A stretch of 41,480 bases of DNA, from the NCBI RefSeq assembly GCF_024436035.1, contig NZ_JANFNG010000045.1, forward strand, positions 1 through 41,480. The letters run 5' to 3'. Shown here one piece after another: positions 25,538 to 35,682 of the stretch. Origin of the DNA: Streptomyces humicola (GTDB lineage: Bacteria > Actinomycetota > Actinomycetes > Streptomycetales > Streptomycetaceae). The position numbers and the translations under genes are program-made. The notes under the pieces were generated by a model, which saw only the letters and a list, made by a program, of their open reading frames with translations, did not search any database and was not told where the DNA came from. Numbering within the stretch: position 1 is the stretch's first letter; every line of letters begins with the position of its first letter.

Positions 25538-26011
25538 ATGACCACCACGACCACCATCGAACACACCGCACAAACCGCACAAACCGCACGCACGGCCCCG
25601 CCCGCGCGCCGCGACACACGGCGCCCCGGCCCCGGAGGCCGCAGGCCCCTCGCCGTGAGCCCCGCCGACGCGGCGCGTCGACGCCAGGCCCACTACTGGT
25701 TCGCCGACCGGCTGGTCGAGGTGCTCAGCGGGCAGCGCCCGGCCGGCTGGATGCTCCGGCACATGTCGGGCGAGGCCACCTACGACCGGCTGTGGCAGCT
25801 GGCGGCCCGAGGCGTACTGCGTCCCCCGGCGGGACGGCCGGCGCCCGTCGTCAAGCGGTGCGACAAGCGGGCGCCCGCACCCGATGTGCTCGAAGCCTTC
25901 GCCCGCATCGCATCGGGCGAGGCGCTGCGGGCGCTCGCGTTCCGCCTGGAGCGCGGCCTCGACCAGCGGTGGCGCTGCACCGCGGTGGACTTCACCGGAC
26001 CGTCCTGGTGA
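25538..26011 (+). CDS. Rv3235-family protein (unknown function)
   Basis: Protein of 157 residues. Residues 1-35 are low-complexity (Thr/Gln/Ala, then Arg/Pro). From residue 40 a conserved domain reads RRRQAHYWFADRLVEVLSGQRPAGWMLRHMSGEATYDRLWQLA, ending in RALAFRLERGLDQRWRCTAVDF. This is the Rv3235-type domain that typically lies next to secA in actinobacteria. The ATG has GGGGGAA nine bases upstream; codons above it to 25424 look non-coding. It is convergent with secA and shares a 13-bp-stem hairpin. The name implies no activity. Confidence 0.75.
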   Translation: MTTTTTIEHTAQTAQTARTAPPARRDTRRPGPGGRRPLAVSPADAARRRQAHYWFADRLVEVLSGQRPAGWMLRHMSGEATYDRLWQLAARGVLRPPAGRPAPVVKRCDKRAPAPDVLEAFARIASGEALRALAFRLERGLDQRWRCTAVDFTGPSW

Positions 26012-26037
26012 CCGGGCCCGGAGCGGGCCCGGTCACC
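26007..26037. terminator. Hairpin terminator overlapping a stop codon
   Basis: GGTGACCGGGCCC (26007-26019) pairs perfectly with GGGCCCGGTCACC (26025-26037) around a 5-base loop. The left arm contains the TGA of the Rv3235-like gene and the right arm ends 7 bp before the secA stop, so it serves both convergent genes. Confidence 0.8.
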
Positions 26038-26044
26038 CGCCGGG

Positions 26045-28840
<2,796 letters not shown>

Positions 28841-29051
28841 GTAGGCTGGCTCCTTGCCGGTCGGGCCTGGCACGCTCTCTCGCGCTGGGCACGGCGGGGT
28901 CCGTGCCCCTGCCGCAACGGCCATCGTAAGCGACTGGACGAGCCCGCCGGGAGGTCCGTCGACGCACCGGCGCTCCGTCACACGGACCGGTGATCCGCAA
29001 GCGCCGGAAAATCGGTCCCCACGGGGCATCCGGCTCGTCGATACTCCGTGC

Positions 29052-29639
29052 ATGGAACCCGTGACTCTGACCACCGGCCGGTTGCTGCTCCGCCCCCTGA
29101 CCACCGACGACACGCAGGCGGTGTACGAGGCGTGCCAGGACCCCGAGATCCCGCGCTGGACCACCGTCCCCTCCCCTTATACGCACGAGGACGCCACGGA
29201 GTGGGTCGAGCGGACAGTCCCGTCCGGATGGCGCGAGGACACGGCGTACAACCTCGGCGTGTTCACCAGGGCCGGCGGATTCCTGGTGGGCGCTATGGGG
29301 CTGGTGCGGCTGAAGCTGCACGAGCCGGAGCGCCAGGCCGAGCTGGGCTACTGGACGGCCAAGGAGCACCGCGGGCGCGGTTACACGGTGGAGGCCGGCC
29401 GGGCGGTGTGTGCGTGGGCCTTCGACGAGCTGCGTGTCGAGCGGCTCGAATGGGTGGCCGAGGCGGGGAACGAAGGCTCCCGAGGGGTCGCGCGGAAGCT
29501 CGGTTTCGTGATGGAGGGGACGCTTCGCGCGAAGATCGTGCACGCGGGCACCCGGCGGGACGCCTGGACCGGCTCGCTCCTGCCCTCGGACGCCGGGCGC
29601 GAGTCGCAGACCCCGTATCTGCCGCTGCCACCCCGCTGA
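29052..29639 (+). CDS. GNAT N-acetyltransferase (RimJ/RimL type)
   Basis: Acetyl-CoA-dependent acetyltransferase of 195 residues. It begins [30 protein letters not shown], the usual RimJ/RimL opening. The acetyl-CoA pyrophosphate loop is in [20 protein letters not shown], and the C-terminal segment [21 protein letters not shown] is typical. The substrate may be a protein N-terminus or a small amine and cannot be told from sequence. ATG 29052 is chosen because the fold starts there. No ribosome binding site is seen, so it may be leaderless. It is divergent from secA, 211 bp away, and 57 bp before the glycosylase gene, which has its own promoter. Confidence 0.87.
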   Translation: MEPVTLTTGRLLLRPLTTDDTQAVYEACQDPEIPRWTTVPSPYTHEDATEWVERTVPSGWREDTAYNLGVFTRAGGFLVGAMGLVRLKLHEPERQAELGYWTAKEHRGRGYTVEAGRAVCAWAFDELRVERLEWVAEAGNEGSRGVARKLGFVMEGTLRAKIVHAGTRRDAWTGSLLPSDAGRESQTPYLPLPPR

Positions 29640-29666
29640 CCTGCGGTCATCGCCCAGCCCGGGGCA

Positions 29667-29689
29667 TTGTCAGTGCCCGGTCCTACGCT
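29667..29689 (+). promoter_or_regulatory. RecA-NDp/PafBC DNA-damage promoter for a leaderless ycaQ-like mRNA
   Basis: TTGTCAGTG (29667-29675), 8 bases, TACGCT (29684-29689), 7 bases, then ATG 29697. This is a full match to the published actinobacterial damage-response promoter TTGTCRGTG-N8-TANNNT. The spacing puts the transcript start at or next to the ATG, and no Shine-Dalgarno is present. Confidence 0.75.
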
Positions 29690-29696
29690 GAGCGGC

Positions 29697-30896
29697 ATGA
29701 CGAATCCGCTGCGTTCCGTGGAGCGGGCGCCACGCCCCGAGGTCACGTTCTCCGCCGACGACGCCCGCCGCATGGCCCTGCGCGCCCAGGGCTTGCTGGG
29801 CGCGCAGGACAGACGCGGCGGGGTGCGCGGGGTGCTGCGCCATCTGGGCGCGGTGCAGCTCGACACGATCTCGGTGCTGGCGCGCTCCCACGAGCTCATC
29901 CCGTACGCGCGGCTCGGCGCCGTGGGCCGCAAGGCGGTGGAGGCGGCGTACTGGGGTGAGAGGCATGCCTTCGAGTACTGGTCGCATGCCGCCTGCATTC
30001 TGCCGATCGAGGAGTGGCCGCACTTCGCGTTCCGGCGCCGGGCCCGGCGCGCCAAGGGGCGCCGCTGGCATGTGATGACGGATGCCGAGCGGTCGTGTGC
30101 GGCAGTGCTGGACCGGCTGAAGGCCGAAGGGCCGCTCACCGCCACCGAGTTGGGGGGAGCCAAGAACGGCGGGCCGTGGTGGGACTGGTCGGAGACGAAG
30201 ATCGCCGTGGAGTACCTGCTCGACACCGGCGAGGTGATCTGCACCGAGCGCCGCGGCTGGAAGCGGGTGTACGACCTCGCCGAGCGCGCCGTCCCCGACG
30301 AGCTGCTCCATGACGATCTCGACGACGCCGAGTGCATACGGCGGCTGGTCGGGCTCGCCGGCCGCTCGCTGGGGGTGGCGACGCGCGCGGATCTCGCCGA
30401 TTACCACCGGCTCACCGGCGAGCAGGTGGACTCCGCGATCGAGGGCTCCGGTCTGGTGCCGGTAGAGGTCGAAGGCTGGTCCAAGCCCGCGTGGGCGGAT
30501 CCTGTGGCCCTGGCGGATGCCTCGGCGGGGAAGCGGGGGCGGCATCGCACGACGCTGCTCTCACCGTTCGATTCGCTGATCTGGGACCGGGCACGCACCG
30601 AGCGGATCTTCGGCTTCACCCACCGGCTCGAGGCGTATGTGCCGAAGCACAGGCGGGTCCATGGCTACTTCGCGATGCCGCTGCTCGCAGGCGGGAAGCT
30701 GGTCGGGCGGGTCGATCCGGCCCGGGAAGGGAGGACTCTGGTCGCCAGACAGCTGTCGCTGGCGAACGGTGCAGCCGTGCGTCCGATGGCACGGGCGCTG
30801 CGCGAGGCCGCTGAGTGGGTGGGGTGTGACGGGGTGCGCATCGAGCGGCTCGACGACGCGAAGCTCGCGGCCGCACTCTCGGCCGAGCTCGCCTGA
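29697..30896 (+). CDS. YcaQ/AlkX-type DNA glycosylase (HTH_42 winged-helix family)
   Basis: Protein of 399 residues of the HTH_42 superfamily. These enzymes use tandem winged helices to excise bulky alkylated bases and unhook interstrand crosslinks. Near the N-terminus, GAVQLDTISVLARSHELIPYARLG carries Q64-L-D66, the QxD catalytic motif of YcaQ (AlkZ-type relatives have QxQ). Further family segments are AAYWGERHAFEYWSHAACILP and the C-terminal LLSPFDSLIWDRARTERIFGF, HRLEAYVPKHRRVHGYFAMPLL and GRVDPAREG. It is expected in the cytoplasm on DNA. The start ATG 29697 fits the promoter directly upstream (leaderless). It ends three bases from the stop of the convergent response-regulator gene, with no room for a terminator. 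Confidence 0.88.
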   Translation: MTNPLRSVERAPRPEVTFSADDARRMALRAQGLLGAQDRRGGVRGVLRHLGAVQLDTISVLARSHELIPYARLGAVGRKAVEAAYWGERHAFEYWSHAACILPIEEWPHFAFRRRARRAKGRRWHVMTDAERSCAAVLDRLKAEGPLTATELGGAKNGGPWWDWSETKIAVEYLLDTGEVICTERRGWKRVYDLAERAVPDELLHDDLDDAECIRRLVGLAGRSLGVATRADLADYHRLTGEQVDSAIEGSGLVPVEVEGWSKPAWADPVALADASAGKRGRHRTTLLSPFDSLIWDRARTERIFGFTHRLEAYVPKHRRVHGYFAMPLLAGGKLVGRVDPAREGRTLVARQLSLANGAAVRPMARALREAAEWVGCDGVRIERLDDAKLAAALSAELA

Positions 30897-30899
30897 CGC

Positions 30900-31667
30900 T
30901 CATCTGATTTCGAGGATCTTCTCCCGCATCGCGTAGACCACAGCCTCCATCCGGGAGTGCAGTTGCAGCTTCTCCAGGATGTTGCGCACATGGTTCTTGA
31001 CCGTGTTCTCGCTGATGAACAGCTCCTTGGCTATGTCTCGGTTGTTCATACCGGTGGCCACGAGCTTGAGGACCTCCAGCTCGCGGTCGGTGAGCCGGGG
31101 GGCGGGGACGAGGCGGCGCTCGTCCGTGCGCTGGATCATCGACTTGAACTCGCTGAGCAGCTTGGAGGCCATCGAGGGGCTGATCTGCGACTGGCCGTCG
31201 GCGACCGCACGGATGGCGGTGGACACCTCGTCGGTGGAGATCTCCTTGAGGAGATAGCCGGTCGCCCCGGCCTTGATCGCCTCGTAGAGGTCGGCCTCCT
31301 CGTCGCTGATGGTCAACATGATGATCTTGGCGCTGGGCGCCACCTCCTTGATGGAGGTGCACGCCTCGATACCGCCGCGTTTCGGCATCCGTACGTCCAT
31401 GAGAACAATGTCCGGCAGCAGGTCAGCGGCCTTGTCGACCGCCTCCGCGCCGTCACCGGCCTCACCGACCACCTGGATGTCGGGCTCCTGGGCGAGCACG
31501 ATCTCCAGGCCGCGCCGGAAGAGGGCGTGATCATCGACGACGAGGACCCGGATGGGCTCGCTGCGTCGCGCTCCTGCGCCCGCCGCCACATCCGTCTCGG
31601 GGCCGTCGGCGCCGTCCGATCCGGCCGCGCCCTCGACGGCGGCCGACGGTTCGAAGCTGTCCGGCAT
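30900..31667 (-). CDS. NarL/LuxR-family response regulator (orphan)
   Basis: Two-component regulator of 255 residues. An acidic Ala/Gly-rich extension (1-37) precedes the receiver domain, which has D45-D46, phosphoacceptor D91 in VLMDVRMP, the T in IMLTISD and K in YLLKE. The LuxR-type HTH follows: LTDRELEVLKLVATGMNNRDIAKELFISENTVKNHVRNILEKL. No histidine kinase gene adjoins it, so it is an orphan or is phosphorylated in trans. ATG 31667 has GGAGG five bases upstream, whereas the frame above it to 31736 has none. It may bind its own promoter, but no palindrome stands out. Confidence 0.92.
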   Translation of the reverse strand: MPDSFEPSAAVEGAAGSDGADGPETDVAAGAGARRSEPIRVLVVDDHALFRRGLEIVLAQEPDIQVVGEAGDGAEAVDKAADLLPDIVLMDVRMPKRGGIEACTSIKEVAPSAKIIMLTISDEEADLYEAIKAGATGYLLKEISTDEVSTAIRAVADGQSQISPSMASKLLSEFKSMIQRTDERRLVPAPRLTDRELEVLKLVATGMNNRDIAKELFISENTVKNHVRNILEKLQLHSRMEAVVYAMREKILEIR

Positions 31668-31802
31668 CGGTTCCTCCCCCTCAGGCCAGAGCCCCACCTG
31701 TGCGCACTGCACAGCACATCGCCAATCCGACCGCACAGTCCGCCGGTTGGCTCCCCCGCCATGATTTCACGTCCGGACGGCGACGCGGGGACTCCGCCTG
31801 TG

Positions 31803-31839
31803 CGATGGCGCCCCCCGTTGCTGCCGGGGGGCGCCATCG
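31803..31839 (-). terminator. Strong hairpin terminator after hpf
   Basis: A perfect 15-bp stem, CGATGGCGCCCCCCG (31803-31817) with CGGGGGGCGCCATCG (31825-31839), and a 7-base loop. It lies 8 bp beyond the hpf stop, in the gap before the response-regulator gene, so those genes are separate transcription units. Confidence 0.85.
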
Positions 31840-31847
31840 AGGACCGT

Positions 31848-32528
31848 TCACCGCCGGAGCGCTCCGCCCGCGCCGGTTGGGGCCTCCTCGGCCGAGGGGT
31901 CCTCCTTGAGGTAGATGACGCCGTAGTCGTAGCCGTGCCGCCGGTAGACGACGCTGGGCTGGTTCCGTTCCGCGTCGACGAACAGGTAGAAGTCGTGCCC
32001 GACCAGTTCCATCGCATAAAGCGCCTGGTCGAGCGTCATCGGGGATGCGGCGTGCGTCTTCTCGCGGACCACCAGCGGGCCCTCGCCCTGCACATCGAGC
32101 GGCCCGGCCTTCGTGGTGGGAACGCCGTTGGCGGCCGGCTCGGCCTCCTCCTCATCGCCCATGGTCGCGAGGGGAGCGGTGTAGGCGGCAACGCTCATGG
32201 CGGTGCGGCCGCCGCGCCGTGCCATATGGCGCTTGTCGGCGTGCTTGCGCAGTTGGGCGTCCAGCTTGCTGGTCGCCGCGTCCAACGCCGCATACGGATC
32301 ACTGGCCGAGGCCTCGGCTCGGATCACCGGGCCACGGGAGCGAAGCGTGATCTCCACCCGGTCGCAACGGTCGGCCAGCCGGGGGTTGTGCTCCTTGGAG
32401 AGCTCGACGTCCAGGCTGATCGCCTTCCCGTCCAGCTTCTGGATCTTCTCCAGGTTCAGCTTTTCGGCCACGTGCTTGCGGAACCGCTCGGGCACTTCGG
32501 TCTTGCGGCCCTTGACGACGATGTCCAC
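31848..32528 (-). CDS. hpf: Long-form ribosome hibernation-promoting factor
   Basis: Protein of 226 residues. The N-terminal S30AE domain (about 1-105; VDIVVKGRKTEVPERFRKHVAEKLNLEKI onward) occupies the 30S A/P sites. A linker leads to the C-terminal dimerisation domain (about 165-220; PMTLDQALYAMELVGHDFYLFVDAERNQPSVVYRRHGYDYGVIYL). Long-form HPF makes inactive 100S ribosome dimers in stationary phase or stress. The GTG start (32526-32528) has GGAG eight bases upstream; the frame above it (to 32594) lacks conserved residues. A strong terminator follows. Confidence 0.94.
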   Translation of the reverse strand: MDIVVKGRKTEVPERFRKHVAEKLNLEKIQKLDGKAISLDVELSKEHNPRLADRCDRVEITLRSRGPVIRAEASASDPYAALDAATSKLDAQLRKHADKRHMARRGGRTAMSVAAYTAPLATMGDEEEAEPAANGVPTTKAGPLDVQGEGPLVVREKTHAASPMTLDQALYAMELVGHDFYLFVDAERNQPSVVYRRHGYDYGVIYLKEDPSAEEAPTGAGGALRR

Positions 32529-32934
32529 GCAGAACTCCGTTCCCGGATCGCCCCGCGCGCGGGGCACATCCCTTGCGCTAAGGCCGGCGGGCACCGGTCC
32601 CGGCCGGCACTGCGAAACAGCTTCCCCGCATCCCCGGGACCTCCCGGAGCGGCGGAGTCGCGGCTTTCACCTCCTCCTCCCCCAGGGGAAAGATCAACAC
32701 CCCATCCGCATCGGGACATTGATCCCGGGCCCAGCCGTTCGGAAACAGTGGAGAGCTGAATTACCCAGGAACTTCACCAATAGGGTTTCCGGCGTATTTC
32801 CCGACACTCCTCACAACTGAACATAGCTCCCCCGGCCGAGGGTCGGCACCCCCTACGGGGCTATACCTCCGTTCGGGTGAATACACGTCCCTACTACCAG
32901 CAACGATGTTGCTCCTTCAGCGGTTCCGGTTCGG
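32529..32934 (-). other. 406-bp leader region of hpf
   Basis: No gene is seen here. It contains a poor sigmaB-type candidate (GTTT, 16 bases, GGGATC on the minus strand, about 32704-32729), a purine-rich GGGGGAGGAGGAGG stretch, and short GC-rich inverted repeats near 32560 (CCCCGCGCGCGGGG). Its length suggests a regulated leader, but I cannot define a riboswitch. Confidence 0.35.
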
Positions 32935-33642
32935 TCAGCAGTCACGCGGGGACGCTGCCACAACCGCTGCGGCCGCGACGGTGCCGCCCGCCGTCGTCAC
33001 CGCTCTCGCCGCCTCGACCAGCGACGCTCCTGTGGTCATTACGTCGTCGACCACGACGGTCGTGCCCTTGCCGAGCAGCCGCCCACTGCCCGCGGCGGCA
33101 CTCAGCGCCCCCGACAGGTTCTCCACGCGCTGCGTCGCCGACAACCCCGCCTGATCGGCCACGGCACGGCGCTGCCGCAGCACCGCGAGCACCCGCGCCG
33201 GTATCCCCTCGCGCCGCAGTTGCCGCGCCGCGCACAGCGCCATCCGCCGGGCCGGATCGTGCCCGCGAGCCGCCGTCGCGCTCCGCGCCGACGGCACGGG
33301 CACCAGCAGCACCGGCCCGTCCTGTCGCCCTCCGCCGTGTCCGGCGGCGCGCATGCCCGCACGTACGCCGGCGGCCAGGGCCGCCCCCAGCGGCTCGGCG
33401 AGCCGGAGAGCCCCGCGCTCCTTGTGCGCGAGCAGCACGGCCCGCACCTCGTCCTCGTACGCCCCCGCCGCGTACACCGCAGGCAGCCCTGGCGGCTCCG
33501 GGGACGGACGCACCCGCCGTATCTCCTCCATGTCGCGCAACCGCGCCAGACACTTCGCACACAGCGCGCTGCGCGTCCGGCCGCACCCCGCGCACTCGAC
33601 CGGAAGCACAAGATCGGCGATTTCCCGCCACCAGCCCCGCAT
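32935..33642 (-). CDS. comF: ComF-family phosphoribosyltransferase-like protein
   Basis: Protein of 235 residues. The N-terminal zinc-ribbon has two CxxC pairs (VECAGCGRTRSALCAKCLA). The type I phosphoribosyltransferase fold ends with the PRPP-binding motif GTTVVVDDVMTTGASLVEAA. ComF/GntX proteins are linked to DNA uptake and repair in other bacteria; its role in actinobacteria is unclear. ATG 33642 (MRGWWREIADLVLP) is chosen; a GTG nine bases upstream (33651) is possible, and neither has a strong ribosome binding site. It lies about 110 bp after lpqB on the same strand and may be the last gene of that operon. Confidence 0.87.
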   Translation of the reverse strand: MRGWWREIADLVLPVECAGCGRTRSALCAKCLARLRDMEEIRRVRPSPEPPGLPAVYAAGAYEDEVRAVLLAHKERGALRLAEPLGAALAAGVRAGMRAAGHGGGRQDGPVLLVPVPSARSATAARGHDPARRMALCAARQLRREGIPARVLAVLRQRRAVADQAGLSATQRVENLSGALSAAAGSGRLLGKGTTVVVDDVMTTGASLVEAARAVTTAGGTVAAAAVVAASPRDC

Positions 33643-33683
33643 GCCACCCACTCTGCTCGCACGGGACTGGACCGGCTACCCCC

Positions 33684-33692
33684 TGTGGATAA
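33684..33692 (-). promoter_or_regulatory. Consensus DnaA-box sequence
   Basis: TGTGGATAA on the plus strand, that is TTATCCACA on the minus strand, a perfect consensus DnaA box. It lies in the 110-bp lpqB-comF gap. It is single, so neither an origin nor a titration cluster. Confidence 0.4.
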
Positions 33693-33752
33693 CTTCGCGC
33701 AGAGCGACCGTGCGCCGGCAGGCCCGTGGGGCGGGGGAGGGGTCAGCAGGGG

Positions 33753-35648
33753 TCAGCCCGGGTAGACGGGAGAGGTCCCGTCCGGGGAGAGCTGCTGCCA
33801 GTCGGTGTCCGCCGGGAGCCGGTACATGCCTTCGTCCGAGTCGACGAGCAGCGGCCTGTCCCCGCCTGCCTCGTTCTCGGACGCCGCCACCGCCGAGACC
33901 TTGCTGATCCCCGGCAGGGTCGGCGTGTACGCGGCCGAACCGTCGGTGTCGACGTACTGCAGCTGCTGCACGCCCCGCTCCTGGCTGCCGACCACCACGA
34001 GCTTGCTGTCGCCCGCCCACGACATCGCATCCACGTCCGAGAACTGCGGCGCCGCGTCACGCAGCTCCGTGACGGACACCTGCGGATCCGCGGCCGTGCC
34101 GCTCCACTCGACGCGCCCCAGCTCCAGCTGCGTGTGCCCGCCCTGGTTCACAAGAAGCGCGATCCGCACTCCGTCCGCCGCGACCCGCACCGCCTGGATC
34201 CGGCCGTCGGCCAGGTTCGGCACCGATACCTCGGCGGTCCTGCCGTTGCGCCACATCAGCAGCCGCGACCCATGGGCGTCCCGGTCGGCCACCCACAGAT
34301 TCCCGAGCCCGTCCCAGCTCGGCGCGGTCAGACCGTCGGAGCCGTCCGACGACGTCTGCTGGGCCGAGCTGGTCAGCACCGCCCGCGCCGCCCCGCCCGA
34401 CGACAGCGGCCCCACATACAGCACGCGGCCGTCCTCGCGCACCCCCGCAGCGGTCTGCTCGTCCCGCGAGACGGCCACCGACCTCAGCCCCACCTGACCC
34501 GAACCGAACGGTCCGGTCACCCGGTGCGCCTCCTGCGAGTCCGCGCCCACGCTCTCGAGACGGTGGTCGCCGTCGACGAAGTACAGCTGGTCGGCGTCCC
34601 CCTCCACCTGCGAGGGGGCATACGGCCGGGCGTCGTCGTGCCCCAGCGAGCACAGCGTCCTGCCGTCCGCACGATCGATCTCGACTGAGTCCACCCGCGG
34701 CGTCGACTGGTCCTGAACGGTATTGATCAGCTGGGCCGCCATCCGCTGGCAATGCCCCGGGCCGATGCGGTTCACCTGGCTGCCGAGCCTCACCCGCAGC
34801 TTCCCCGAGTCGTCCAGCGCGAGGTTCTGTCCCAGCAACTGCGTGCCGGGCGGGAATGCCGAGGCGACCACCGGCTGCAGCCAGTCGCTGGGGCCGGCGA
34901 GCAGCGCCTGAACGGTCGCCGTCACCGGGTCGATGCGCCGGCGTATGTAGACCGGATCGGCGACGAGCACGCCCTGGGCGGGCGCGGAGCCCGCGGCCTG
35001 GCCGAGCTGGGCGAAGAAGTACAGGTTGACCGACTGGTAGATGCGCTGGAAGTCGGACTGGCTCAGCACGAGACCGTCGGGAACGCTGTCGATCCGCCAC
35101 TCCCCATCTACCCGCACCAGGTGAAAGCTGGTGCGGTACGTACCGGACGCCGGCGTGTACGACCGCTTGCCGTCGACGTAGGCCACCTGCGCCGCGGAGA
35201 GATCGATCGTCGTCCCCGGGTCCTGGTCCAGGCCCTGGGGGCGCACCTCCGACAGCTGCGGGCCCCCCGCGAGCACAGTGATGCCCGCCGCCGGATTCCA
35301 CTGCGTCTGCGCGTCGGCGGTCAGATAGTCCTTCGCCGTGCTGTAGTCCGCCTCGTCGCTGGTGGTCGCCTCCAGGAAGCCGCGCACGATCTCCATCGGC
35401 TGCTCGTTCTTCTGAGGTTTCACGCCGAAGACCGTCACCTGGGGGTCCGATGCATTGCGGGACTGGTCCGCGACCTTGGTGACATCCCCGCTCTCCGGCA
35501 TCGAGGCACAACCAGCGAGCAGCACGGCACACGCCGGCAGCGCGCAGGCCCAGCCGAGCAGTCGCCGGCTGCCGCGCGTCCGGCGCATGCGGCGGCCCGC
35601 GTGCCGGCCGGCCCGGCCGACGGCCTGCTGCCTGCCCATGCCCCTCAT
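33753..35648 (-). CDS. lpqB: Lipoprotein LpqB (MtrAB accessory)
   Basis: Exported lipoprotein of 631 residues that works with the MtrB sensor kinase in cell-wall/division signalling. The signal region carries Arg-rich residues, then LLGWACALPACAVLLAG and the lipidated cysteine (LLAGC). GerMN-like domains follow (AAQVAYVDGKRSYTPASGTYRTSFHLVRVDGEWRI), then a C-terminal beta-propeller-like half. ATG 35648 is used, with GGAGGA ten bases upstream; the next in-frame ATG is 35639. It lies 34 bp after mtrB. Confidence 0.93.
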   Translation of the reverse strand: MRGMGRQQAVGRAGRHAGRRMRRTRGSRRLLGWACALPACAVLLAGCASMPESGDVTKVADQSRNASDPQVTVFGVKPQKNEQPMEIVRGFLEATTSDEADYSTAKDYLTADAQTQWNPAAGITVLAGGPQLSEVRPQGLDQDPGTTIDLSAAQVAYVDGKRSYTPASGTYRTSFHLVRVDGEWRIDSVPDGLVLSQSDFQRIYQSVNLYFFAQLGQAAGSAPAQGVLVADPVYIRRRIDPVTATVQALLAGPSDWLQPVVASAFPPGTQLLGQNLALDDSGKLRVRLGSQVNRIGPGHCQRMAAQLINTVQDQSTPRVDSVEIDRADGRTLCSLGHDDARPYAPSQVEGDADQLYFVDGDHRLESVGADSQEAHRVTGPFGSGQVGLRSVAVSRDEQTAAGVREDGRVLYVGPLSSGGAARAVLTSSAQQTSSDGSDGLTAPSWDGLGNLWVADRDAHGSRLLMWRNGRTAEVSVPNLADGRIQAVRVAADGVRIALLVNQGGHTQLELGRVEWSGTAADPQVSVTELRDAAPQFSDVDAMSWAGDSKLVVVGSQERGVQQLQYVDTDGSAAYTPTLPGISKVSAVAASENEAGGDRPLLVDSDEGMYRLPADTDWQQLSPDGTSPVYPG

Positions 35649-35682
35649 CGCGGTGTCGTCCTCCCCCGGCCTCTCGGGCCGC

